Assembly (NCBI GenBank): GCA_020746995.1
Contig: JAGPXD010000003.1
Location: 4,216,001 to 4,280,000 of the forward strand
DNA from: Plectosphaerella cucumerina
Lineage: Eukaryota > Ascomycota > Sordariomycetes > Glomerellales > Plectosphaerellaceae
DNA length: 64,000 bases
Direction of reading: 5' to 3'
Under the pieces are notes generated by a model, which did no database searches, had not been told where the DNA came from, and was given only the letters and a program-made list of their open reading frames with translations. How positions within the stretch are numbered: position 1 is the first letter of the stretch; every line of letters starts with the position of its first letter. The position numbers and the translations under genes were made by a program. This document shows positions 44,601 through 56,234 of the stretch, piece by piece.

Positions 44601-45999
44601 TCTGCCAAGAGACGGTACATTCCTGATCTCTGGCGCCGGGCCACGACTTGGGGGCCGACCCAGGCAACATCCGCTTTGCCCCAGACGCCCTTGACCACTT
44701 TGAGCCTTGGTTCGTGGATTTCTCGTTTATCATTACCGCTTTCACTCATCGAGTCCCACTACTGCCTTTCTTTGGGTTCGGCATTTGGCTCATGCAGACT
44801 CTCTTGGGGGCGGCATCGAGGCGAGGCTTCTCAATTCCTCGACCATTCTCGGTGCAGAAGGACTGACCGGGTAGTGACGAGGAGCCATGATCTTGGTCAT
44901 GTGCACCGTGCAATCACACGCTTCGACAGCTTCACCACGACACCCCGCGACAGTCTGAAGGATTGATTCATCATGGGCCATCTCCGCCTAATTGGGTTCC
45001 CTCGTGCTCAAGGGAATGAGCTTAGAAAATGGGGCCACTTCGGAGGCTCTGACAGAGCCCGGATCACAATGCCGCAAATCGAGTGATTACGACACTTGCA
45101 CGCCATCTCGGAGATTTAAAGAGGAGTCGCCACACTCTGAGTGAGGGGCACCGACCAACCTCCAAGCGAAGAAGGGTCACCGCAGATGCCTCGGGGGTGT
45201 TACGCTTCGAGTCTGCCTAATGAGGCCATTCCCACTCGCTTGGCAGCGGACTGTCGCTCAGAAGGGACCTGAAGCCGAACCACCCCCTCGAATCTTTCGT
45301 CAGGTGAACGTGCTAGCATACTCAAGCAAAGAGGCCGAGGCCCATACCGTGCAGGACCGGACCGTTCGTTGGTGTCGGAGCTTTTCTCCAAGCCGGACCG
45401 GCATGGCTGCACCTCGGAGGCATCATGACAAGATGCAGCCTGGTGTTGTGGGCTCTCATCGACTTTTGGAGCAGGCACCACCCCTGGTCATCCAGTCCCC
45501 CGCCCGCCCGCCGCCGGGCGAGGGGGTTTCTGCCGCAGCAACGGGCATGAGCCGCCAAGTGCATGCTGCAAGAAAATGAGGAAGAGGAAGAAGCAAGGTG
45601 GGCAATGCCCAGCAAGGGCGGACCGGTCTGGCCACCACCCTGCCTGCATCCACCGACAGCCGTGTTGGTCGTCGATGGGACAAGAAGCGAGCACATCGGC
45701 GAGGCCGGGATCACGGCGTCACGACTCACCACCACTTGGAAAAGAGGCCGCTAGACCGCTGGACGCAGCGATGGCCGGGGACAGTCTGATCAGCGAGCCA
45801 GCAGCCCCTGCCAGATTCCACGCAGTCGGTGCGGGCTCCCCCACGATGATTCTGCTCCTCATCCCTGTTGCCACGCTGATTTTCAGACGCTTGGGCACCA
45901 CGCCAGAGCGAAGCAATCGAACAGGGCCCCCAAGGCCCCGTGCGGGCTCAGGGGCCAGGGACATAGGGGCCTAGGGGCGTGCGTGGCCGTTGCTTGCTT
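38653..45999. other. gene desert, left half (upstream of HRD1)
   Basis: 7.3 kb in which no gene can be supported. The first few hundred bases are the HRD1 promoter. The rest is of medium GC with many short overlapping open frames on both strands, no recognisable domains, no tRNA-type A/B boxes, and no long terminal or inverted repeats visible by eye. The longest frame, 43180-44391 (403 codons, ATG in the context CCACCATGG), is discussed as a finding and not called. GACTTACACCTTCTTCAG near 41083-41100 looks like an intron 3' end and could belong to a spliced non-coding RNA. Confidence 0.45.
38973..38989. promoter_or_regulatory. E-box (CACGTG) next to TGCGTCAT upstream of HRD1
   Basis: TGCGTCAT (38973-38980) and palindromic CACGTG (38984-38989) lie 3 bp apart, about 320-335 bp upstream of the HRD1 ATG. 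Both are bZIP/bHLH-type elements. HRD1 is a known unfolded-protein-response target in other organisms, so a Hac1-type bZIP is a reasonable candidate, but that is inference. Confidence 0.35.
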
Positions 46000-46766
46000 T
46001 CTCGCCTGTCGCAGAATTTTTGACGATGGAGTCGTTCACGACTCGGCCGTTTGATTGCCAGACTGCAACCGCCGAGCTAAAATACGATAATTGCGGACAC
46101 GCACTTGTACTGGTAGGCGCGGGTCCGGTGCTTCAACGAAACGAGACAACAGATTGCCGAACCGACTGAACTCAACTGAACTCACCACCACTGACCGACC
46201 GACCGACCGGATGGATGGGGGCAGCCTGCACGTCGCTCACTCGAGGAGTGGAATGGTGCTGTATCTTGCGGTGGCAGGTGGTCGGTCGGCTCACCACTTG
46301 TTCCACCTGGTCACGGGGCAGCGGAATTCCATCCCCTGGGCCTGTCTGCACCCGTTGAATCAGAACCCGTGCAGGGGTCATCGCACTGCTTTCCCTACAC
46401 GGAAGTTGCCTGGCCTGTGCTCGACGGCGCAGGCGCCATGTCCCGAGTCCTCGGGCAGCATCTCGTGGCGCGGCCCCGCGGGTGAGCACTGAGTACTCAC
46501 TGCCAGGCACCTTGCCCTGTGGCCTGCCTGTCAGGGGTTGATCGGGCGCTGCCTGGAACAGACAGACGAGACTGTAAAAGCGGCTGGCTGGCCGACTGTT
46601 GGGTGGTCAGACCAGCAAACAGCATGAAGATATCGAGCCGTCCCATCTTCAGGCTCTCTTCAGGCTTCGGAGCCTGGTGCTGCAGAAGACAAGCATGGAG
46701 AGGCCGACATGTCAGACGGGCAGATGTGATGATGCAGATCGCGCAAGCATCCCGGCCAAGGAGGTA

Positions 46767-46786
46767 CAAGCAAGCAAGCAAGCAAG
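46767..46786 (+). repeat. (CAAG)x5 tetranucleotide repeat
   Basis: Five exact CAAG units. A further array is in the same desert; no function is assigned. Confidence 0.85.
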
Positions 46787-47906
46787 CACCCAGGGGGGGA
46801 AGGGGAAAACGGTAGACAGCCTGGTCAAAACGGAGACGGCGGGCCATTCCGCGCGAGTAGGCGTGTGGTGGGTGGCAGGGGGTGTGTTGAGTCGACATGG
46901 ATGTGCCCAGGTACCTGGCGCAGCATCACCTTGGGCCGAGAGGGACCTCCCCAAGCTCCCCCTCTGCACAACGCTCAGCCCTACGGTTTGTGCAGCATGC
47001 GCCTCACAGCCCGCACCGACACACACACACCTTGGCCCGATACTCGCAGTTAGCGCACGTGCGAGATGCACCTCAGCCACAAGCTACTGCTGGGGTCCCA
47101 CCATCAGGGGATCTGTTTTTACCAGCAACCGGCGAGTGAAGGGAGAAGGGCCCCCTGGAGAGAGGCCTCTGAGAAGCGACGTCAACCGACAGAAGATGAT
47201 GCACGAGGGGACCATGGCGTTGGAGACCTCCTGACCTTTCCTTTACCTGGCTCATCTGGTGGTCTGCAGGACAGACAGGGGCATGACACGGCACGAAGCC
47301 CCGACAACCGGCATAAGGGCAGGCCTAAAGATCGTCCGAACATGATCTCACTGGACAGGAAGAGGCGCGCTCCAAATCGGCACTTGCCGCTCCAGACAGG
47401 GGGTCGTCCCGCCCTTTCTGCCTTGCAAAGGCAGACGAGGCGACGAGCAAGTCGAGTGTGACGGCGCGCCGCCGAAGCCGCAACTGACAGCGAGAAGGCA
47501 GAGGCGGGAGATCAAACCCGTCGGTGCGTGCGAGCCCCTTTTCCCTACATGTCGGGCCGGTCGGTCGGCAAGCAAGCACTCGGAGGCGGCTCGAAGACGA
47601 GACGGCGGTGTCAGACCCGATCGTCCAGTCTGCAGGGTGTAATTACTTCAGGAGGGGGCCGCCGTTGGCGACTCGCTCAGGGGGAAGCTCGATCGAGGAT
47701 TGGACGGGCAACGAGTTCATCCTCTCACTCTCATACCCCCCCTTTGTCGGCTGTTTTCTTCTTCGGCTTGGCATTCTGCGTCAGGGGAAGGGGGTGTGAG
47801 TGAAGAACTGGGTGCTACGTTTCCATTGATCCAAGTCTGCGACCGAGGGAGGTGGACGGGGACATCGCGACAAGGACTGTATTCGGAAGCAACAACACGG
47901 CCATCA

Positions 47907-47926
47907 GCGATGCGATGCGATGCGAT
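47907..47926 (+). repeat. (GCGAT)x4 pentanucleotide repeat
   Basis: Four exact units, a cyclic form of GATGC, the same motif family as at 32124 and 50511. Confidence 0.85.
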
Positions 47927-48786
47927 GCAGGCATGCAATCAGACAAGCAGGAGGTCTGCTGCGTCTGCGGCCTTCCGACAGCCTGGTTGTGGTTGCGCAT
48001 CCTCCCGTCGGCGACGAGATGGTCGGTAGGGCTGAGCGCCCGCGGAGGCCGTCATGGGTACTTACATCGGTCGGCGTGGTCAGTGCTTACAGGCACAGCA
48101 CTGAGAAGGAGGGAGCCTCCCGGGAGCTTCCCAACCACTGTGATGACACGGTGCTGGCACACCCAGGAGAGGCAGGGCAAGCCACAAGCCCTACGACATG
48201 TCCGACCTGCGCCGCTAGCAGCAGGGACACGATGGTCGACCGACACGAAGGGAACACAGGAAAGGGCACAGAGGGGACGAAGGGACGCCATCGAACGGCG
48301 GCGGGACACTGCATTGGTGGCACGACTCGACGAACCCCTTGAGGGGGTGATAGTGTGTGTGTCCATGCCCTTGGTGCACCTGCGACGATACGATGCTGCC
48401 GATGGATGGCCGACCGGCCAACGCGAGGACGCGCATTTTGCGGAGACCTGCGGCAGACGAAATAACAGTGGTCGCTGACTACCTTACTGCATCCAAATCT
48501 CGCCGAGGGAACTCACTCGACACGGCGTGAGAGATGGACGTTGGATGACGACGATTACCCATCTGCACCTTGACGTCGCTTGTGCGAGGACGTTGGGGCG
48601 GGCCGCCCAGGACCCTGGAGTTATTCTGAACCTGTCGTTGACGGGCCGCCGCATGTGACGCCTCCGAGCCCGCTGACGATGCGCACTCTCACTCGACGAG
48701 GGACGATGCGCTAGGTATGCCCGTACCTGGGGGGGGGCATTGTGCATGCGTCTGTCTGGCTGCAGGTGTGCGGTGCGGTGCGGTGA

Positions 48787-48808
48787 GTGTGTGTGTGTGT
48801 GTGTGTGT
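48787..48808 (+). repeat. (GT)x11 dinucleotide repeat
   Basis: Eleven GT units, followed by imperfect GAGTGTGAGTGT. It is potentially length-polymorphic and Z-DNA-prone. Confidence 0.85.
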
Positions 48809-50510
48809 GAGTGTGAGTGTGCCGAGAGACCCCAACTTTCCCGTCTGGTACCGTTGCACCGCCTCACGGGCAGTTTTCTAAGAAAAGATTTTGAGTGTGC
48901 TTGCACCTCCCACTCTTCGGGACAGAGGTACAGAGCTCTGTACAGAGGGGGTGGGATGGTTCGATGCGTATACACGCCAATCACGACGGCGAGATCTGGG
49001 TCGAGATCACTGAGCCCACGACCATGCCGCATCGAGGATAGGGAACGACAGGGGGGAGCCTGGGCCACCGTCTGTCCAGTTGCCAGTGTCTGGCTTTCAG
49101 TGTGTCTGTCTCCCGGGCCATCCCCCACGGAGCCTTTTGGGGGTGGGTGGTTGCTTCTGGCGTTCGTTTTGGGTCGATGGTGTTTTGGGGCTTTTGGTTC
49201 CGGTGGCCCTATCTGGGTTTATGACGGACCCCTGATGGCGGCCCCCGTCACGGAACGAGGCAGGGAGAATGGACATGTCTCGCAAAGCTGCCTTGGGACG
49301 CACCGGGGAGAGGGCGCCGGCTTCCCCTCCTCGAGACACCACGGGGGGCGACGGCATGGACTCAGACGCGGTACCCGGTCCTCAGTTACTTACGAACGAA
49401 GCCAGTCCCCAAGAAGTCCCTAGGCGGGGAGGGTGGAGAGGGAGGGGGCGTGGGAGAGGGTTCTGTTCACTGTTGCTGTGTTCAACTCTGCCCTGCTCTG
49501 CTTCTGGTCGAGACCATGTGGTTGATCAGACGAACCAACGTTGAGACATGACGGCCGGCGCGCGAGCTTTCACCCACGGGCTCCGCCGCCGTGGTGGTGC
49601 TATGGTGGTCTGGGCCGAAAGGCGGGCAGGCTAAAGGAAGCAGAGAGAGGAGAAGAGCAAGGCGACCCGTGCCAAGGCCAACGGTCTCCTGGCAGTTCGA
49701 TATGAAGGTTACGCCTCCTCCTGGTGATCCGGCCGCCACCAAATCACGAGGGTCCGGTCCTTTTGGGAGAGGGGGGAAGAGGGGGAAGAGGGAGAGAGGG
49801 GGAGAGGGGAAGAGGACGCCGCATACAACGAGGGGCAGGACGCGGTGCGACGCGACGCTGCGCTGGCACGCACCTACAGAAGGCAAGTCCTTGACGACGA
49901 CCACCCCGGTGTCTCGATTCGGTGACCCCAATGTGGCATGGGCGGGCATGCCGGGGGCGGCGCCCAGGCGGGCTGGCTGCAAAGGCAGGCAGGCGACCGA
50001 CCTTGCCAGGCTGCGACTAATCACCCAAGGTCGGATCTGGCAGACGACGGTTCAGAGACACTTCAAGGACTTGGCTCGGGACTAGAGGCCGCCAAGGCCC
50101 GTCGACTTGGCGACTCCGGGGAGAGGCAGAGGCGACGCTGACTGGGCGGCGGCACAAAGTTCGGGCTCCATTCGAACGGGCCGGTGTCAACCTTGATTCC
50201 CCTCGGTCCCCGTAGGACGGCAAGACGGGAGCTCGTAGGGCTTGGGTCGAGGCCTTAGGTTGGAGCTCGAGGAGGGGGAAGTGGAAGAACCAGGCCATTG
50301 TCGACGGCTGCATTGTCCTTGTGACGAGGGAGACGAAAGCTTGCTTGCTGGGACAAGCCGGTGCGGAGTGCGTCGAGGCGAGTCGAAGCGTGGCATCAAG
50401 GCCGGGCCCTGCCGCCGGTGGATTTTGATGTCTTACTCAGACTGGCACATGGGAATTGCGACGACGGGTGAGCTGACACGCATAGGGCCGTCCGGTATGG
50501 CGGTGCGACG

Positions 50511-50530
50511 ATGCGATGCGATGCGATGCG
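50511..50530 (+). repeat. (ATGCG)x4 pentanucleotide repeat
   Basis: Four exact units, a third locus of the GATGC/GCATC family in this window. Confidence 0.85.
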
Positions 50531-51111
50531 ACTCTGGGGAACGGACAGACCGAACAAGCTGTCTATCTGCATGCTGGTCGAATGACTCGGGCACGTCAGG
50601 GACTCGGACAGGAATCTCGCCGGGAAGGGTGGTGGTGGATGATGATGCCTCGATGATGGACGACTCTCTCGCTTCGGGGTCTCGCTTGGATGTGGCCCAT
50701 GTGGGCTGTCACTTGCGGGAGCGGTCGGGGGATCACCGTTCCCGCGCATGTGGGATGGCGGGTGAGGCCCGGGCTGGGCTGTGCCACGCCCTGGGGAGGG
50801 GGGAGCAGAGCCTGGGGGAGGGGAGGGGGACGCTATCACAGGGCAGGGCAGGGCACCGCCGCCGCCGCGGCCGGCGCTCTCGACCGCTGAGACACAACTG
50901 ACAAAGGGCGACTGACGAACGAACACTGGTACCGCTGCACTGGGTGCAAACCCGAAGGCTGGCAGATTAGGGCAGAGTGGCTAACAACCGTCGACGGCTT
51001 GGAGGGTGGGCTTCAAGGAGGCTTCAGTCCGGCTGGGTGCAAGTGGGACAGCAATTCATGGGGGTGGAGGCACTACTTGGGGAGGCAGTGGAGGGCAAGG
51101 TGACGAAAATA

Positions 51112-51127
51112 TCCCGACATGTCGGGA
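51112..51127. promoter_or_regulatory. 16-bp perfect palindrome with CCG-N6-CGG
   Basis: TCCCGACATGTCGGGA is a perfect inverted repeat. Its CCG and CGG triplets spaced by 6 nt are the layout bound by dimeric fungal Zn(II)2Cys6 factors. It lies 2.7 kb upstream of the zinc-finger gene. Binding is unproven. Confidence 0.4.
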
Positions 51128-51245
51128 CGACTAGGCAGTTCGTGGGCCTGGACGCCAAGGTTCAAAGGACGATGGAGGCGGGGAGGCTAGGAGAGTCTCG
51201 ATAAGTCTGGAGATGGGAGATTCTGGAGGGCAAAGGCGAGGACAA

Positions 51246-51270
51246 GCAAAGCAAAGCAAAGCAAAGCAAA
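51246..51270 (+). repeat. (GCAAA)x5 pentanucleotide repeat
   Basis: Five exact GCAAA units; shorter GCAAA runs recur near 51446-51460 and at 22921-22936. Confidence 0.85.
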
Positions 51271-51639
51271 GCCTCCACAAAACTGGCTTTGGGTATGATA
51301 CGATGCCTTGACTCGATTCGTCGAGGCGGGCTTGCTATTTCTTTGACGGCACCGGCAGTCTACTGCCACAAGAAGCACTACGGAGGGGACGAGACGAGTC
51401 GAGGCGAGTCGAGGCGAGGCGGACTTAACCCCGAGGGAAGGGGAAGCAAAGCAAAGCATGTGAGTGTGAGGGAACGTTTGAAAACAGACAAGACACTGAT
51501 CGGTGGCACAGCGCTTGCAAAGCCAGAGAAGAGAAAGGGGAAAAAGAAAGGCATGGAGATTTCCGTGCCGTCCCAGGAAAAGAAACGAAGCCGTCGCTGG
51601 GACCTATCTTCCTAGTCCCGGCGCGGGTCGCGCGTCTGT

Positions 51640-51664
51640 CTTGTCTTGTCTTGTCTTGTCTTGT
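51640..51664 (+). repeat. (CTTGT)x5 pentanucleotide repeat
   Basis: Five exact CTTGT units, with a partial copy soon after (TCTTGTCTAGG) and another near 53305. Confidence 0.85.
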
Positions 51665-52355
51665 TTGGGACTGGGAGTGTCTTGTCTAGGACCCAGAGAC
51701 AGCAGACCGACCCAGGCAGGAGGAGTTCGCTCCGTTTCCCTACGTGCCAGAGGCAACGGGGGAGTGAGACGGACCCTGGAGTCTGGTGTCTGGTGCCAAG
51801 AAGAAACGGGCAGCATTCCTGGGCGTACCCAGGCATCGATTCCATGGGACGGGTCAAGATTGCGAAGATGCAAGACAAGACCAAAAAGGACTCAATGCCC
51901 TGCCATGCCCATGACGCTGCAAAAAGAAAGTTTCGAGCAGAAAGGGGGAGCCTTGTTGCTGCCATTCATTGGGCCGGGGAGCGAAAAAAAAAACATGTAT
52001 CAAACGGCGAGCGAGCATCATGACGAGAGGGCTTGGCGTTTGATTCCCCTCAGGGCTCAGGGCTCCCCCGGGAGGTTCACCAGGACAGGGCATCGAGACC
52101 CAGGGGCCAGGGTAGGCGAGCAGGACGCGGAAGAGTTACCGCGGGGCAGATCCAGGCCTCCTCGGTGTGCTGGCTCAGTGGGCTGTCCAGTGTCCGGGCA
52201 TCGCCTAGGGCGTCAAGGTCAAGGTCAAGGTCTTGCAAGGTCAAGGTCAGGGCGTTCAGCAGACGGAGAAGACGAACCCAGAGACGGTTCGCGGCCTCCC
52301 GGGTCATCGAGTTGCCGGTCTTTTAGGTGTGTATCCCCCTGTTCTGGCCGTCTGC

Positions 52356-52385
52356 CTCCCCGTCTCCCCGTCTCCCCGTCTCCCC
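52356..52385 (+). repeat. (CTCCCCGT)x3.75 octamer repeat
   Basis: Three full and one partial copies of CTCCCCGT. About 140 bp to the left, CAAGGT repeats (52214-52250) form a second small array. Confidence 0.8.
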
Positions 52386-53853
52386 TTGACCGTTTCCCTT
52401 TGCTGACCGGGGTCCAGGCCGAGCCCTCTCCTCTGCCCTCCCCCCCCATGTTCTGAGACACGCGCTACCAAGTGGGCGGAGGTAGCCGGTACAACACCTG
52501 CCTTTTCACCAGGCCGTCTCCGGAACACGCTTGAGGCAGCGAAAAAGGCCTGGGCCGGGGAGGCCACCGGCGGCGCGGGGCGAGGTAGATGATACTTCGG
52601 ACCTCGGTGTTGATGGCTTGCCCCCCCTCCCCTCTTCACCTCCCCCCCGTCAAGCAAAGCAACGCTGCGAGAAAGTCTACAGCGCAACAGACCTTCGGGT
52701 TTCTACCAGCCAGAGGGCTCCCCTTCCCCGGGGGCCGCCGCCGCGGGTCCCCCGTGTGTGCGCTGCCCTTTGGGTTCCCCCCCTCGAACTCTCTTTGGCT
52801 CGGGAGCGACTGGAATGGTCGTCCTCGTCCTCCCCTTTCCCTTCCCGTCTTCACGTCCACATCCAGACACGGCCTAGCCCGTTGCTCGTCTCCTGCGCGT
52901 CCAGTTGTCTGTCCCTCGACGGTGCGTGTCCTGTCCTGCCCTACGGTGACCCCTGTTTTTTTTGTTTCTTTCCGTCTCTCCTCCTCGAGCACACACACCA
53001 CACCCCTCCCCCCTCCTCCTCCTCTTCTCCTCTCCCCCCCCCCCTGGCTCGGGAAGTCCCAATGAACCACCAAGCGTGGTGGTCCCCTTGGTAGATCCGC
53101 GTCCGCCGGGAACATGGGTGCTTGCTGCTTGCTTGCCATCTCCCACCCCTAACGCACACCCTCCCACACCCCTCTCCCACACCCTACCCCTACCCCCCGG
53201 GTCGGTACCTACAGTTCTTCTTGGCTAGCCTGGTAGGGTAGGCTCTTGCACCGCCAGAAGAGGCCCCCCCCCTGCCCCCCCCAGTCCAGTCCCCCAGTAG
53301 GCCTTGTCTTGTCTTAGTCCTGGGCCTGCTGCGTCCGCGGCTTGCGGTCGGGTCGTGGGCACCTCCTCGCGAAAAGAGAGACGATGGTGGGAGGAGTAAG
53401 AGAGCCTGAGCCTGGTCTACAAATATGGATCGCCATGTCCCTTCCGACGAGCCTCCCTTTCTGATGAATGGTCTACCCACACCTCCAAGGTTTCTCTCGT
53501 TTCTCTCTTAAGCCGGCACCATCCTCGACACACATACACACACACGATAGTCAAGAGGAGGAAGCATCAACATACATACACCACCACCATACCACGGCAT
53601 CCCTTGAACACAACACAGAGAAATAGGAGCAGCAAGGGCATATCACAGCAACAGAGCAACAGCCTGACTGCCTCCCCATGACATAGTGCCTCCCTTGGCA
53701 CACATTGGGTGAGCCTCCTCTCTCGCCCAGAGCCTGAGGGCATCCAAGACAAGGGGCAGCACAACTGACACGCCTCTGTCCACAGTGGACAAAACATCCC
53801 CCCTAATCCCCTAATTCCTCTCCCCCCCCTCCCACCACAACATCACACACAAA

Positions 53854-56234
53854 ATGGTCTCCATGGATCACCACTCCTACACGGCCATGCTCGCTCGCAG
53901 CTCCGCAGATAGGGACGACTTTGGCCTCTACCCAGAGCCGCCACAGGGCGTCTTCTCCTCCGGACCCCTCGACACTATGGGCTCCATCCCCACGGATCCC
54001 TACAGCGGCATGTTCCCCGCCTCCATGGCCGCGGCTTTCGAGCACCACCACCAGCAGCAACAACACTCCCCGGCCTTCCACCACTACTCCTACGCCGCCC
54101 AGCCCTCGCCCGGCGCCTTTGACGACGCCGACCTCCAGATCCCCGCGTCAAACGTCTCTTCCGCATCGGCGCCCTCCGCCTCCTCTTCCGCCGTCGGCTC
54201 CCCCCAGTCGCATCACGGCCAGCTTGGAGGAGGAGGCGGCAACGGCCCGGCCGCCGGCGGAATGCACGAGTGGAACTCGTCTTCGCACCATCAGCACAGC
54301 CACCAGGGCGGCCTCGCCCTCACCCCCGGCATCGTGTCCAGCGACTTTTACGCCGCCATGACCGGCTCCGACTACTCATCCTACACCCACGTCGTCGACG
54401 ACTTTGCCGCCTTTGACTTCCCCAGCGCAGGCGGCCCCAAGCCCCCCGGTTACGTCGGTGAGTCGCGACCAGTCTCTGCTACCAGTCGTGTCTCTGCCTC
54501 TGCCTCTGCCTCTTCTTCTGCTTCTGCTTCGTCTTCTGCTGCTGCGCGACTTTGCATCGACACGCAATTGGCTTCTACCGCCTCCTCCGCGACGCGCCCT
54601 TCTCTCTCCTCTCCCGTCTCCTTGGCTTCGGCCTCATTTTCTTCGCCGCCCGTGCCCGCCTGGGCCGCGTCGCCGCGCACCCCGCGCGTCTCTTCCTTTT
54701 TCTCTCAGAGCAGCGGCCATTTCGTCCCGCCTCTCCAGTCTCTCTGTCGGTTTTCCTCTCTCTCGTCCTTGGCGCGACAATCACCAATAATTTGACCACA
54801 ATGCTGACTTGCCCCCCTCCTCTAGACCCCTCGCTCATCCACCCCGAAATCTCCGGGCCCATGCCCATGCCTGGCTACGACAACGTCGCCTTCCACCACC
54901 ACGCCCGCTACCCCGCGTCGCCATCGACCGCTTCCTCCCCCCAGCCCGTCATGCGCAACGCCAGCCGCTCTCCCTACCTCCACGACGGCTACCAGCAGCC
55001 TCAGCAGGCCCAGCAGCAGTACAGCCCCTTCCAGCCCCCCATGGACGGCCGTCGCCCCAGCGTCCACTCCTTCCCCTCCACCGCCTCCTACGAGGGCAAC
55101 AGCGCCGGCTACAGCGGCGATGAGACCACAAAGGAGAAGCAGCGCTGCCCCCACCCCGACTGCGGCAAGACCTTCAAGGACCTCAAGGCGCACATGCTCA
55201 CCCACCAGAACGAGCGCCCCGAGAAGTGCCCCATCCAGACCTGCGAGTACCACGTCAAGGGCTTCGCCCGCAAGTACGACAAGAACCGCCACACCCTCAC
55301 CCACTACAAGGGCACAATGGTCTGCGGCTTCTGCCCGGGCTCCGGTTCCGCCGCAGAGAAGTCCTTCAACCGGGCCGACGTCTTCAAGCGCCACCTCACC
55401 GCCGTCCACGGCGTTGAGCAGACTCCCCCCAACAGCAGGAAGAAGGCCGCCGCCGCCGCGGGTGCCGCTGCCAAGGGCCTCGCCGGCTACCCCCCAGATG
55501 CCACCGGCAAGTGCTCGACCTGCTCGCAGACCTTCTCCAACGCCCAGGACTTCTACGAGCATCTGGACGACTGTGTCCTGCGCATCGTCCAGCAGGAAGA
55601 CCCCGCCGAGGCCGTCAACGCCCGCCTCCTCGGCGCCCTGGAGAACGACAAGGATGTCGCCCAGACCATGCAGCGCAACAACCTGCCCACGCAGACGCAA
55701 GCAGCGATGCAGCAGGACGACGAGGACGAGGACATGGAGGACGACGACTCTGCCGAGGAGGAGGACGACGAGTCGGCAGACCGCTCCCTCTCCCCCTCCA
55801 AGCGCCACCAAAAGGCCGGCAGCAAGTCGCGCGGCCTCACGCACTCGCGCGGCGGCGTCCCCCTGCGCGCAAAGGCAAAGGGCCGCAAGAACAAGACGCG
55901 CAAGCCCGGCTCCTGGGGCTACGACAAGGAGCTCGTCACCCTCAAGAAGCGCGTCATGTGCGCCTTCGACGGGCCCCGCCGCCTCGCCAAGGACGACATG
56001 ATGCTCTCCACCGAGCAGGAGGTGCGCATCAAGCTGTCCGACGGCAAGTCCTACACCACCGACCTCGACATCTACACCGTCGCCCGCGCCGAGGGCTTCC
56101 ACAGCGCCACCGACGAGGAGAAGGGCCTGTGGGTGTCGGATGACCCGACCGAGATGCAGTACCGCCAGATGCAGGACCACGCCGCCTTGCACGTCAAGCC
56201 CGAGCACGAGTTTGACGCCGAGGTCATGGCGTGA
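53854..56234 (+). CDS. C2H2 zinc-finger transcription factor
   Basis: Probable DNA-binding regulator; I do not recognise a named orthologue with confidence. Exons 53854-54457 and 54826-56234; one 368-nt phase-1 intron (GTGAGTCG..GCTGACTT..CTCTAG); 670 aa. The first ATG sits in AAAATGG after a C/T-rich leader. Residues 1-300 are Ser/His/Gln/Gly/Pro-rich, typical of activation regions. Three C2H2 fingers follow: C309-C314-H324-H328, C336-C341-H357-H361, and C368-C371-H391-H396 (an enlarged finger with a 19-residue loop). A C2HC-like motif, CSTCSQTF..YEHLDDC, comes at about 425-445. Then an acidic stretch (DDEDEDMEDDD) and a conserved-looking C-terminal block with LVTLKKRVMCAFDGPRRLA and IYTVARAEGFHSA. 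Its intron is the longest in the window and contains TCTGCC/TCTGCT repeats; retention gives a 313-residue product without fingers. A very long upstream region precedes it. Confidence 0.88.

Larger units (their letters stand above)
46000..53853. other. gene desert, right half: repeat-rich upstream region of the zinc-finger gene
   Basis: 7.9 kb without a supportable gene, ending at the ATG of the C2H2 regulator. It is unusually rich in short tandem arrays (CAAG, GCGAT, GT, ATGCG, GCAAA, CTTGT, CTCCCCGT, CAAGGT; the clearest are listed separately). From about 52600 to 53820 the plus strand becomes strongly C/T-rich with runs of C, typical of a long fungal 5' leader. Long open frames such as 51503-52456 are low-complexity and not convincing. 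Confidence 0.5.

Noticed and set aside
44648..44866. 72-aa frame with a hydrophobic stretch (FIITAFTHRVPLLPFFGFGIW)
   Set aside because: Short, isolated, no start or splice context; hydrophobic segments of this size arise by chance.
51503..52456. 317-codon plus-strand frame in the desert
   Set aside because: It begins at a non-ATG codon, is mostly Arg/Ser/Gly/Pro, and runs through simple repeats.
54822..56207. 461-codon frame antisense to the zinc-finger gene
   Set aside because: It mirrors GC-rich third positions of the real gene, and its Leu/Val/Gly/Ala repetition is typical of antisense shadows; no domain.
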